Shown here piece by piece: positions 7,891 through 16,304 of a stretch of 64,000 nt of DNA (position 1 is its first letter; each line of letters opens with the position of its first letter). The translations under genes and the position numbers were made by a program. The notes beneath the pieces are model-generated. The model was given only the letters and a program-made list of their open reading frames with translations, had not been told where the DNA came from and made no database searches. This DNA is from Aliishimia sp963678085 (GTDB lineage Bacteria > Pseudomonadota > Alphaproteobacteria > Rhodobacterales > Rhodobacteraceae): NCBI GenBank assembly GCA_963678085.1, contig OY782680.1, positions 1,178,001 through 1,242,000 of the forward strand. Direction: 5' to 3'.

Positions 7891-9302
7891 GCTCAATCTC
7901 CGGAAAAACCGAGCATATCGACTGGGCGCGCGTGGCCGCAGAGCTTGCGCCTGTGCAGATCATCGACACGCCGGTCTTGGTGAAAAAGCGCAGCCGGGAT
8001 TTCTTTTGGTATTCGCCGATTTTGGATGCGGAGCTGAAAAGCTGTTTTGGCGATTTGGTGGCCTGTCCCAGCACACCCGAGCAAATGGCGCGGTGCCTCT
8101 CGGTGGCCTATAAACACGATCTTCCCGTTGTGCTGCGTGGCGGTGGGACCGGGAATTACGGGCAAGCTGTGCCCATAGATGGCGGGCTGATCATTGAAAC
8201 CACCGGCATGAATAACGTGCTTGAGATCGGGCAAGGCTTTGTGCGGGCTCAGGCGGGCGCTTTGATGGCCGATATGAACGCAGCCCTTGAGCCAAGTGGG
8301 CAAGAGATGGCCATGTTCCCCTCAACCCAAGATATCGCGACCGTGGGCGGATTTGTGGCGGGGGGTAGTGCTGGGATCGGCTCAATCGCCAATGGCGCGC
8401 TGCGCGATCCGGGCAATATCATTCGCCTCACCGTGATGAGCGTGGAGGAGGTTCCGCAAACCCATGTGCTTGAGGGCGAGGAGGCGCTGCTTGTGCATCA
8501 CGCCTGGGGGCTGAACGGGGTGATTGTGGACGTCACTTTGCGCACCGTGCCCCGTGAAAACTGGGTAGGCTGTCTCGCGACGTTTGACGATTACGCGCAG
8601 GCTTACGCCGCCGGCTATCAAGTGGCGCAGGATCAAAGGGTTCGGGCCAAGCTGATTTCAACAGTGGATGCACGCATCGCCGGGTATTTCCCCAAGCTTG
8701 ACGGGCATATTCGCGAAGGGTGCGATTTGATGGTCAGCTTGGTCCCGGCCGAGGAGGTTTCGGTCTTCAAAGAGGTCATCGGCAAAGCGGGCGGGCAGGT
8801 GGATCTTGCGCTCAGCGAGGCGGAGCGCATCGCCAAAGGCCTGCCCCATGTGTTTGATTTTTCGTATAATCACACCACGTTGCAAGTGTTGAAAGCCGAC
8901 CGCTCTGCCACCTATCAACAAATCGGTTGCCCGATTCCGCCGGATGCTGGCGCTATCGGCGCGCTGCATGCAAAGATTGGCGATGATGTCTGGATGCATC
9001 ATGAATTTTCCCTTGTGGGCGGCGAGATAGTCACCTTCGATCTGCCAATCATTTGGTTCACAACCCCAGAGCGGTTGGCGCAGATCAATGCCACCTATGA
9101 GGCAAACGGCTTCACGGTCTATGACGCCCACACTTGGCGGGTTGAGGGCGGCGGGCTGAAACCGGATTATCGCCATCTGGCCGAGAAAAAGCGCATGGAT
9201 CCCAAAGGGCTGCTCAATTCGGCGAAATCAAAGTTCTGGGCGGATTTGGCGCATTTAACCCCGGAGGAAATTGCCAATTTGGAGGTGCAAGATGCAGGTT
9301 GA
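7887..9302 (+). CDS. FAD-linked oxidase (PCMH/GlcD-like)
   Basis: The 471-residue protein has an N-terminal PCMH-type FAD domain: VVLRGGGTGNYGQAVP (about residues 81-96) binds the FAD diphosphate, and MFPSTQDIATVGGFVAGGSA (about 145-164) is the second conserved loop. The C-terminal part looks like the substrate domain of GlcD/lactate-dehydrogenase-type flavoproteins. It probably oxidises a 2-hydroxy acid or similar intermediate in the cytosol. It is translationally coupled at both ends, overlapping the deaminase-like gene by 4 bp and the dioxygenase gene by 11 bp. Confidence 0.87.
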   Translation: MSSISGKTEHIDWARVAAELAPVQIIDTPVLVKKRSRDFFWYSPILDAELKSCFGDLVACPSTPEQMARCLSVAYKHDLPVVLRGGGTGNYGQAVPIDGGLIIETTGMNNVLEIGQGFVRAQAGALMADMNAALEPSGQEMAMFPSTQDIATVGGFVAGGSAGIGSIANGALRDPGNIIRLTVMSVEEVPQTHVLEGEEALLVHHAWGLNGVIVDVTLRTVPRENWVGCLATFDDYAQAYAAGYQVAQDQRVRAKLISTVDARIAGYFPKLDGHIREGCDLMVSLVPAEEVSVFKEVIGKAGGQVDLALSEAERIAKGLPHVFDFSYNHTTLQVLKADRSATYQQIGCPIPPDAGAIGALHAKIGDDVWMHHEFSLVGGEIVTFDLPIIWFTTPERLAQINATYEANGFTVYDAHTWRVEGGGLKPDYRHLAEKKRMDPKGLLNSAKSKFWADLAHLTPEEIANLEVQDAG

Positions 9303-10170
9303 TGCGACAACACTTAACCCTTTGTTCGGCGCGACGGTGACGGGGGTGGATCTCAACACCGTTTCGGATGCGGAATTTTCGCAGATCAGGGCGCTTTTCG
9401 AAGAGCATTCCTTGCTGCTGTTTCCCGGTCAGGAGCTCAGCGATGCGGGGCACAAGGCGCTAGCCCTGCGCTTTGGTCCGCTGGAGGATCGCTCGTCCCC
9501 GGATCTTAAGGCGAAATCCGATTTCAAAGTGCCCGAAGTGTCCAATATCCGCGAAGATGGCAGCATAAGCGATGCGATGGATCTGCACACGCTGCACCTC
9601 AAGGCGAATATGCTCTGGCATGCGGATAGTACCTTTCTGCCGATTCCTGCACTGACAAACATCTTAACTGCGCGCATTGTCACCGAGCAGGGCGGCGCAA
9701 CAGAGTTTGCCAGCACTCGCGCTGGTTGGGCGGCAATGCCTGAAGACATGAAGTCTCAACTTGAGGGCGCATCGTTCTGGCACCGCTACGCACATTCGCG
9801 GGCAAAAATTTCGCCTGAACTGGCAAAATTAGAAATGTTCACAAAATGGCCAGATCAATGTTGGCGGGCGGTTTGGGAAAATCCTGTAAATGGACAAAAA
9901 GCGCTTTATATCGCCTCTCACACATTCGCGATTGACGGAATGCCCGAAGTGGAGAGCGTAGAACTTATTGAAAAGTCGATGAATTTCGTCACTCAGCCAG
10001 AGTTCACATATTCCCACCACTGGGCTATTGGAGATGTGATGATTTGGGATCAACGGGCCGTTTTGCACCGCGCGACACCCTGGAATTATGAAGAGCCGCG
10101 CAAACTTAGCTCGATTTGTGTGTCTGCAACATCGCAAGATGGGGTTGACGCCATGCGCGCGATACGTTGA
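9292..10170 (+). CDS. TauD/TfdA-family Fe(II)/2-oxoglutarate dioxygenase
   Basis: This 292-residue protein matches the TauD/TfdA fold. MLWHADSTFLPIP (about residues 105-117) gives the HxD iron ligands, AVLHRATPWN (about 258-267) the distal His, and the Arg in EEPRKLSSI is placed to bind 2-oxoglutarate. The start at 9292 has GGAGGT 6 nt upstream and lies inside the end of the preceding gene. Relatives hydroxylate taurine, 2,4-D, carnitine precursors and similar small substrates; nothing here indicates which. It is the last enzyme of the operon before the binding-protein gene. Confidence 0.9.
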   Translation: MQVDATTLNPLFGATVTGVDLNTVSDAEFSQIRALFEEHSLLLFPGQELSDAGHKALALRFGPLEDRSSPDLKAKSDFKVPEVSNIREDGSISDAMDLHTLHLKANMLWHADSTFLPIPALTNILTARIVTEQGGATEFASTRAGWAAMPEDMKSQLEGASFWHRYAHSRAKISPELAKLEMFTKWPDQCWRAVWENPVNGQKALYIASHTFAIDGMPEVESVELIEKSMNFVTQPEFTYSHHWAIGDVMIWDQRAVLHRATPWNYEEPRKLSSICVSATSQDGVDAMRAIR

Positions 10171-10269
10171 ACTCTGAGCGTCTCCTCGCCCCATCGGGGC
10201 TGAAACCAAAAACATGAGATGAATCACTGCGCTGCGGCCACTGCCTCAGCACAAACAGAGAGGAAGAAA

Positions 10270-11934
10270 ATGGATTTTCTGACCCGCACTGGCAAACCAC
10301 TGCCTAAAGCAATCACCGATTCGGCGAAAACAGTTGGCACCGACGAGATCTCTCGCCGTGAATTCCTGGCCACAGCCAGCACATTTGGCGCCACGGCCGC
10401 CGTTGCCTATGGCATGCTTGGCATGGCCGCGCCAACTCCTGCAAATGCGGCAGGCCACAAACAAGGCGGCACCGTGCGCATCCAAACCGAAGTGCGCGGC
10501 CTGAAAGATCCCCGCACCTATGACTGGTCGCAGATCGCGAACTTCTCCCGCGGATGGCTTGAATATCTTGTGACATACGAGAATGACGGCACATTCCAGC
10601 CCTCATTGCTGGAAAGCTGGGAGATCAATGGCGATGCGACCCAGTACACGCTGAATGTCCGTAAGGGCGTGAAGTGGAACAATGGCGATGATTTCACCGC
10701 AGAAGATGTGGCGCGCAACATCGCGGGCTGGTGTGAAAAGGACGTGGAAGGCAACTCCATGGCCGGTCGTTTCGCGACATTGATTGACGAAGAGACAGGC
10801 AAAGCGCGTGATGGCGCGATCGAGGTCGTGGACAGCCACACCGTTAAACTGAACCTGCCTGCTTCTGACATCTCCTTGATTGCGGGCATGGCGGATTATC
10901 CTGCGGCGATTGTCCACTCCTCCCACAACCCAGAAGACATGCTGTCCAACCCAGTTGGCACCGGTCCTTACCTGCCGGAGAGCCTGGAAGTGGGCGTGAA
11001 ATCCGTTCTGGTACGCAATGAGAACCACACATGGTGGAATGCGGGCAATGGCGCTTGGCTTGATCGTATTGAAGCCATTGACTATGGCACAGACCCGGCG
11101 GCTTGGGTTGCAGGCGCGGAAGCGGATGAAGTTGATATGCTTTACTCCGTGGATGGCGATTTTATCGACCTTATGGGCACGCTTGATGGCTGGGCTCAGC
11201 ATGAGATTGCCACAGCGGCGACCGTTGTGATCCGTCCAAACCAGCTGGCCGAAGTTGATGGCAAAAAGATCTACGCCGATAAGCGCGTGCGTCAGGCACT
11301 GCAAATGGCCGTTTCAAACGACATCTTGCTTGAGCTGGGCCTAGGTGGTCGCGGCGTCACAGCCGAAAACCACCATGTTGCGCCATTCCACCCAGAATAT
11401 GCTGAGCTGCCTGCCCAGAAAGTAGACGGTGCAGCTGCCAAGGCTCTGATGGATGAAGCGGGCATGGGCGATTTTGAGCATGAGCTGATCTCTATCGACG
11501 ATGGCTATCGCAAAGACACAACCGATGCCGTTGCCGCTCAGCTGCGCGATGCGGGCATCAATGTGAAGCGGACCGTTCTGCCTGGCTCCACATTCTGGAA
11601 TGATTGGGCGAAATACCCGTTCAGCTCCACAAACTGGAACCACCGTCCTCTGGGCGTTCAGATCTGGGCGCTGGCCTATCGCTCTGGCGAGGCATGGAAC
11701 GAGTTCGGCTGGGCCAATGAAGAGTTCGATGGAATTCTGTCTCAGGCTCTCGCAACCGCTGACGTCGAAGCGCGCCGTGCCCTGATGGCAAAAGGCGAAG
11801 CACTGATCCAAGAAGAAGGCGTGACCATCCAGCCTTATTGGCGTTCGCTCTATAACCACACCAAATCCAACCTCGTTGGCGGTGCGCATCACATCTCTTA
11901 TGAGATCCGCCCAGCTCAACTGGCTTGGACATAA
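10270..11934 (+). CDS. Tat-exported ABC substrate-binding protein, family 5 (peptide/nickel type), orphan
   Basis: This 554-residue periplasmic binding protein is of the oligopeptide family (SBP_bac_5). A twin-arginine signal is visible as SRREFLATAS (about residues 27-36), with cleavage after APTPANAA (about 57). Conserved stretches are GGTVRIQTEVRGLKDPRTYD, NVRKGVKWNNGDDFTAEDV and NPVGTGPYLPESLEVG. The start at 10270 follows GAGGAAG. No permease or ATPase gene follows, since a strong terminator ends the unit, so its transporter partners must be elsewhere. A small hairpin (10188-10200, GCCCC/GGGGC) lies just after the dioxygenase stop. It probably captures the substrate of the upstream enzymes, by inference. 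Confidence 0.92.
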   Translation: MDFLTRTGKPLPKAITDSAKTVGTDEISRREFLATASTFGATAAVAYGMLGMAAPTPANAAGHKQGGTVRIQTEVRGLKDPRTYDWSQIANFSRGWLEYLVTYENDGTFQPSLLESWEINGDATQYTLNVRKGVKWNNGDDFTAEDVARNIAGWCEKDVEGNSMAGRFATLIDEETGKARDGAIEVVDSHTVKLNLPASDISLIAGMADYPAAIVHSSHNPEDMLSNPVGTGPYLPESLEVGVKSVLVRNENHTWWNAGNGAWLDRIEAIDYGTDPAAWVAGAEADEVDMLYSVDGDFIDLMGTLDGWAQHEIATAATVVIRPNQLAEVDGKKIYADKRVRQALQMAVSNDILLELGLGGRGVTAENHHVAPFHPEYAELPAQKVDGAAAKALMDEAGMGDFEHELISIDDGYRKDTTDAVAAQLRDAGINVKRTVLPGSTFWNDWAKYPFSSTNWNHRPLGVQIWALAYRSGEAWNEFGWANEEFDGILSQALATADVEARRALMAKGEALIQEEGVTIQPYWRSLYNHTKSNLVGGAHHISYEIRPAQLAWT

Positions 11935-11955
11935 ACTCTTAGCAATAAGAAACGG

Positions 11956-11985
11956 AAAAGGGCCGCGCCAGTCGTGGCCCTTTTT
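11956..11985 (+). terminator. Rho-independent terminator
   Basis: AAAAGGGCC (11956-11964) pairs with GGCCCTTTT (11976-11984) around an 11-nt loop, followed by more T residues. It lies 22 nt after the binding-protein stop and closes the 5.8-11.9 kb operon. Confidence 0.9.
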
Positions 11986-12191
11986 CTTTGGGGGAGATTT
12001 GCTTGATGAGCACTCTTATAGACGTGATGGATCTGGCACGAGCGCGTAGTTTACGGGCCGGTTTGGGCCCGCTCCTATCGCTTGGGGAAGGCCAGAGGCC
12101 CGGATCAGCGGCTTTGTCTTCAAGCCGAGCTGGGCTATTGAAATCTGCGCAACTGGCCCCGATATCGTAAAAGAAAAGTGAAAGATCAACG

Positions 12192-12770
12192 ATGCCTGCT
12201 CCTAATCCCAATGCCTTGGACTTTTTGCTGACCCGCCGCTCGCGCCCGGCCAAGACGCTTGTGGCACCTGTTCCAAGCCACGACGAGCTGCGTACGCTAC
12301 TTACGGCTGCTGCGCGCACGCCCGATCATGGCAAGCTAGAGCCTTGGCGGTTCATCGTGCTGGAAAAACCTGCTTTGACGCGATTGGCTGGCGTTGTGGA
12401 TGCGCGCGCTGCGGCTTTGGGCTACGATGCCGAAAAAGCGGAGAAGGGGCGCGGTCAGTTTGAGCGAGGCCAGCTTTGTGTTGCGGTGATCGAGGTTCAA
12501 AAGCCCTCTGAAAAAATCCCCACGATTGAGCAAACCTATTCGGCCGGGGCGGTGTGTCTTGCGCTGCTCAATGCGGCTCTGGCCTCGGGTTGGGGGGCAA
12601 ATTGGCTCAGCGGATGGCCCAGCCATGATCGCGGGTTTATGACCGACGGGCTCGGGCTGGCAGAACATGAACGCATCGCGGGCTTGATCTACATGGGCAC
12701 TGAAACCGCAACCTCGCCCGAACGTCCGCGCCCGGATCTCGATCACATCGTTGATTGGGTGCGGGAATGA
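12192..12770 (+). CDS. Nitroreductase family protein (YdjA-like)
   Basis: This 192-residue flavoprotein belongs to the small YdjA branch of nitroreductases, which bind FMN as homodimers. FLLTRRSRPAKTL (about residues 11-23) and AARTPDHGKLEPWRFIVL (about 41-58) are the FMN-contact blocks; ALASGWGANWLSGWP (about 125) is the second conserved block. Physiological substrate unknown. Its TGA overlaps the ATG of the following EI24-family gene (ATGA). Confidence 0.9.
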   Translation: MPAPNPNALDFLLTRRSRPAKTLVAPVPSHDELRTLLTAAARTPDHGKLEPWRFIVLEKPALTRLAGVVDARAAALGYDAEKAEKGRGQFERGQLCVAVIEVQKPSEKIPTIEQTYSAGAVCLALLNAALASGWGANWLSGWPSHDRGFMTDGLGLAEHERIAGLIYMGTETATSPERPRPDLDHIVDWVRE

Positions 12771-13462
12771 TCCTCAGCGCCTTTTTCGCGGCTCTCGGCC
12801 AAATCGGAGATTCAAAGTTTCGCGGCGTGCTTTTCAAGGGCATTGGCCTGACGCTCTTGATGTTATTTGCGGTGACAACCGGGTTTGTCTGGTGGGTGAG
12901 CTGGCTCATTGGCGACAGTATCGCGCTGCCTTTCATCGGGGAAATCACTTGGGCGGCGAATGCGCTCAGCTGGGCGGCGCTCTTAATGATGTTCGTGCTC
13001 TCGGTGTTTTTGATGGTGCCCGTTGCCTCGCTGATGACGTCGATCTTTCTGGATGAGATAGCGCAGGCGGTCGAGGACCGGCACTATCCCAGGCTGCCAC
13101 CCGTGCCAAAACAGCCACTCTCTGATGCGGTGCTTGATAGCGTGAGTTTTCTGGGCCTACTTATCGTTGCAAACCTGGCGGCGCTGGTGCTGTATCTGAT
13201 CTTTTCACCCCTAGCGATTTTCATCTTTTGGGGCATGAACGGGCTATTGTTGGGGCGCGAATACTTCACCCTGGCCGCCATGCGCCGAGAGGGGCGGGCG
13301 GGGGCCAAAGAGTTGCGGCGCAAACATCTGGGCACAATCTGGCTGGCAGGAACGCTTATGGCGATCCCGCTGACTGTGCCCATTTTGAACCTGATTATCC
13401 CGATCTTAGGCGTGGCCACCTTTACCCATCTTTATCACCGGCTGGCAAATCAGCCGGGATAA
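12767..13462 (+). CDS. EI24 domain-containing (CysZ-like) membrane protein
   Basis: This 231-residue protein has several membrane helices (about residues 20-45, 60-90, 125-155, 190-220), with LGREYFTLAAMRR and the C-terminal FTHLYHRL typical of the EI24/CysZ group. CysZ transports sulfate in enterobacteria; in alphaproteobacteria the role of these homologues is not settled. It is translationally coupled to the nitroreductase. The 3' end overlaps the convergent DUF1467 gene by 13 bp. Confidence 0.88.
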   Translation: MILSAFFAALGQIGDSKFRGVLFKGIGLTLLMLFAVTTGFVWWVSWLIGDSIALPFIGEITWAANALSWAALLMMFVLSVFLMVPVASLMTSIFLDEIAQAVEDRHYPRLPPVPKQPLSDAVLDSVSFLGLLIVANLAALVLYLIFSPLAIFIFWGMNGLLLGREYFTLAAMRREGRAGAKELRRKHLGTIWLAGTLMAIPLTVPILNLIIPILGVATFTHLYHRLANQPG

Positions 13463-13731
13463 GGTTCGCCAAAGACCTTGAGCAGATTAATATCGTCGAT
13501 CGTGATCCAGCCCGATATGATGATCCCGGCGATGATCGCCCAGAGAACAAGGGCGAGCCCGGTTGTGATCCAGGCTTTCTTTTTTAGGTTATGCACCTCG
13601 GGGCTGCCTGCATGAGTGCCCGGCACGATTTCGCCCCGATCGCCTTGGGTTTGGATCCGAATAGGAATGACGACCAAAAAGGTCATAAACCAAATGACCG
13701 CGTAAAGAACGATTCCCGAGGTGATTCCCAT
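13450..13731 (-). CDS. DUF1467 family small membrane protein
   Basis: This 93-residue protein begins MGITSGIVLYAVIWFMTFLV and has two membrane helices (about residues 5-25 and 55-78) separated by a polar loop with RGEIVPGTHAGSPE, a DUF1467 hallmark. It follows mce with four bases between, an arrangement I recall as common in Rhodobacterales. Function unknown. Confidence 0.88.
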   Translation of the reverse strand: MGITSGIVLYAVIWFMTFLVVIPIRIQTQGDRGEIVPGTHAGSPEVHNLKKKAWITTGLALVLWAIIAGIIISGWITIDDINLLKVFGEPYPG

Positions 13732-13735
13732 AGGC

Positions 13736-14140
13736 CTATACCTGCTCAAGTTCAGTGAGTGTGCCGTTCATATCTTTGGGATGCAAAAACAGCACCGGTT
13801 TGCCATGCGCCCCGATCTTTGGCTCGCCGCTGCCCAAAACCCGCAGTCCGGCCTCTTTGAGCTGATCGCGCGCGGCGATGATGTCTTCAACCTCATAGCA
13901 GACATGGTGAATGCCGCCGGAGGGGTTCTTTTCCAGAAAACCAGCAATCGGAGAATTGTCACCAAGCGGGTATAAAAGCTCGATTTTTGTGTTGGGCAGC
14001 TCGATGAAAACAACGGTCACCCCGTGATCTGGTTCGTCCTGGGGCGCACCGACCTTGGCTCCCAAAGCGTCACGATACTGCGCCGAAGCCGCCTCTAGGT
14101 CAGGCACAGCAATGGCGACATGGTTCAAGCGTCCAATCAT
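13736..14140 (-). CDS. mce: Methylmalonyl-CoA epimerase
   Basis: The enzyme interconverts the two methylmalonyl-CoA epimers on the propionyl-CoA route to succinyl-CoA. The 134-residue glyoxalase-fold (VOC) protein shows GRLNHVAIAVPDL (metal His at about 7), PSGGIHHVCYEVEDI (metal His, about 76) and GTLTELEQV with the C-terminal Glu ligand. Length and motif order match the family. It is co-transcribed with the DUF1467 gene. Confidence 0.95.
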   Translation of the reverse strand: MIGRLNHVAIAVPDLEAASAQYRDALGAKVGAPQDEPDHGVTVVFIELPNTKIELLYPLGDNSPIAGFLEKNPSGGIHHVCYEVEDIIAARDQLKEAGLRVLGSGEPKIGAHGKPVLFLHPKDMNGTLTELEQV

Positions 14141-14281
14141 AATTCATCCCTTCTTTGCGTTTCAATTCTTATGCGCGCAAGCGAGCAAAGACACAAGATT
14201 GCAGCCCCCTTGTTAAGACTTAATTAGGTGCGGCTTTTTAAAATTCGAGTCGCACGATCAACTAGGGGAGAGGCCAAGATT

Positions 14282-15001
14282 ATGGATGAGTTAGACGCGT
14301 ATTATATGCCTGCCCGCGTGCCCACGGCGCAGCGTCCTCTGCTTGGCTTGACGGTATTGGTTGTGGAAGATAGCCGCTTTGCCTCTGAGGCTCTTCGGCT
14401 TTTGTGTCTGCGATCTGGGGCGCGGATTCGGCGGGCGGACTGCCTAAAATCTGCGCGCCGCCATCTCCAGGTGTACCGCCCGGCTGTGGTTCTTATTGAT
14501 ATCGGTCTGCAAGATGGGGGCGGGGATGAGCTGATCCGTGAGCTGGTTGCCCATTCACCACGCGCGATCATTGTTATTGGAATGTCCGCGGATCTGGATG
14601 CGGAATTTACGGCACTTGACGCGGGTGCAGATGGGTTTTTGGCTAAACCCATCACCTCGTTGCCAGCCTTTCAACAAGCGATCTTGCAGCATCTCCCCAT
14701 CGAGCGGCGTCCGCGTGGCCTGCGCGGCCTATCCCAAGAAACCGTTGAGCCCGATCGCCTTGCCTATCATGATGATTTGGCCCACGCGGTTGAAATCTTG
14801 GATACGTCAAAGGATGCGGAGACACTGGATTATGCGACCCAATTCCTTGCGGGGATCGCTTACTCTGCAGAAGATGATGCGCTCCATGCGGCTGCGACAA
14901 AGCTTCAAAACACAAGCAAGACCAGTGCGCGCTATGGAACCCATGTTAAGACACTCACCGGGCTTGTGAGTGAGCGCCTAGAGAAAAAAGTCGCGTTTTA
15001 G
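14282..15001 (+). CDS. Response regulator receiver protein with an unassigned C-terminal domain
   Basis: The 239-residue protein has a receiver domain at about residues 22-140. LTVLVVEDSRFASEA supplies the acidic pair, VVLIDIGLQD the phospho-acceptor Asp, and GFLAKPITS the conserved Lys. The remaining 95 residues, starting YHDDLAHAVEILDT, are helical and carry no DNA-binding or enzymatic motif I recognise. The start at 14282 has GGGGAGAGG upstream. No histidine kinase is adjacent, so this is an orphan regulator, likely acting through protein contacts. Confidence 0.88.
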   Translation: MDELDAYYMPARVPTAQRPLLGLTVLVVEDSRFASEALRLLCLRSGARIRRADCLKSARRHLQVYRPAVVLIDIGLQDGGGDELIRELVAHSPRAIIVIGMSADLDAEFTALDAGADGFLAKPITSLPAFQQAILQHLPIERRPRGLRGLSQETVEPDRLAYHDDLAHAVEILDTSKDAETLDYATQFLAGIAYSAEDDALHAAATKLQNTSKTSARYGTHVKTLTGLVSERLEKKVAF

Positions 15002-15039
15002 GTCGAACAAATCACAACGAAAAACCGGCGATGTGCTGC

Positions 15040-16086
15040 CTACAAATCTGCGCGCACGGCTTGCGCCTCTTTGATCTTTTCTTTGCGCGTTGCAATTTGG
15101 TCTTTCCATTTCCTGCGGGTCGAGCGGTGACCGATGTAAGGGGCGGCTTGAATAGGCGCAGTCGAATGCGACAGAAGATCAGAAAGCTCGCGCCTTGTCA
15201 GCCGGGCAAAGAAATAAAGCGGCGCGTATGATCCATGATAGCCGTCCACAAATACAGGCCATTTCTTGTCGCCAACGCGTATATCGAAATAGGTGAAGCC
15301 CGGCGTTTCCATAAGCATGATCAAGCGATGGGCTTCTTTCGCATTTTTCGGCTGAAACCGCACAGCATGCAGGGCTGCGCGTGAAAGCTCCCCTTCAAAT
15401 TCCTGCCCATTTCCGATCAGAATGGCTTCTACTAGGCAGGTTTTTCGGTGCTGAACCAAACCAATCAGATATCGCGCTAGTGTCACAGAGCCCAGAAATA
15501 CCCCGATAGAGACCAGCGTTCCGAACCCAACAAAAACAGCGCCAACCCAGCCGCTCCGCCCCTCAACCAAGCCCTCTACAAACCCAACCGCTGAGCCATC
15601 TTCCGATGACGAATTTGCCCCGGCGTCCAGCTCCATTGCGCATAGTTTTTGCATGACTTTTTCGGTGTGGTTTATGCTGTCATGTAGGCCAGTTCGATCA
15701 TTGACCTGACCGCGATCTACATATTGTTTGGAATGCAGCACGAGGGCCTCAACCGATGGGTAGTAGAGCGACAGATCGGCCTGTCTAAGGCTACGCTTAA
15801 GATGCACAAGATTGATGCCACCAATGCTTTTGGTAATGCGCCGCGCAGAGGCCGGTGTTGGGTAAACGCCGTTGGCCGCGCTTTGTTTCATTTGCCAGCT
15901 GAGGTCACCAAGCGGCCGGTAGCGTTCGCATTCGGACGCATAGGCGGCAGGCGCGATCAAAAAACAGCAAGCGATCATGGTAAGGCCCGCCCGTAGCCAG
16001 ATCAATCTGTGCAAAATCCAAGCGGGTTTTCGCGTCTTTGGATGTTGTGTTTTGCCGGGACGTGTCGGTTTGCAAATATGTTTCAC
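15040..16086 (-). CDS. Unrecognised membrane protein with a possible degenerate PilZ-like C-terminal domain
   Basis: This 348-residue protein starts at a GTG with AAGGGG upstream. It has a basic N-region and a signal/anchor segment (AGLTMIACCFLIAPAAYA, about residues 33-50), a roughly 120-residue exported domain, and a transmembrane helix (AVFVGFGTLVSIGVFLGSVT, about 182-201). The cytoplasmic part includes HRKTCLVEAILI, then EFEGELSRAALHAVRFQP. The spacing and hydrophobic pattern of that part recall a PilZ barrel (Rxxx ... GxLxxxSxxGxRF), but the canonical RxxxR and DxSxxG residues are missing, so cyclic-di-GMP binding is doubtful. It is convergent with the response regulator. Function unknown. 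Confidence 0.7.
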   Translation of the reverse strand: MKHICKPTRPGKTQHPKTRKPAWILHRLIWLRAGLTMIACCFLIAPAAYASECERYRPLGDLSWQMKQSAANGVYPTPASARRITKSIGGINLVHLKRSLRQADLSLYYPSVEALVLHSKQYVDRGQVNDRTGLHDSINHTEKVMQKLCAMELDAGANSSSEDGSAVGFVEGLVEGRSGWVGAVFVGFGTLVSIGVFLGSVTLARYLIGLVQHRKTCLVEAILIGNGQEFEGELSRAALHAVRFQPKNAKEAHRLIMLMETPGFTYFDIRVGDKKWPVFVDGYHGSYAPLYFFARLTRRELSDLLSHSTAPIQAAPYIGHRSTRRKWKDQIATRKEKIKEAQAVRADL

Positions 16087-16304
16087 TCGTACTACCCCTT
16101 AAATTTTTCAATTACTTGATAGCGTACTCACAACCGAAAAGCGGAAAACTCCGAATACACAACCAAGGTCACCGGAGAAAGCTACCGGAACTGGACCGAT
16201 GCTCAGAATATTGTGAGAACGTTAACGAGAGGTATACAATTTGAAATTACGTTGAGTAAAAATAGAGGCCGCGCGTTCATTTCCTGTAGATTTCGTGCAG
16301 GGCT

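Noticed and set aside
12005..12169. Short plus-strand frame starting MSTLIDVMDLARARS after the terminator at 11985
   Set aside because: The ribosome site is poorly spaced, the composition is unlike its neighbours and nothing is recognisable; an overlapping minus-strand frame is equally open. Treated as intergenic.
14211..14225. TTAA-N3-TTAA resembling a CtrA site before the response regulator gene
   Set aside because: CtrA sites need a 7-bp spacer; the spacing here does not fit.
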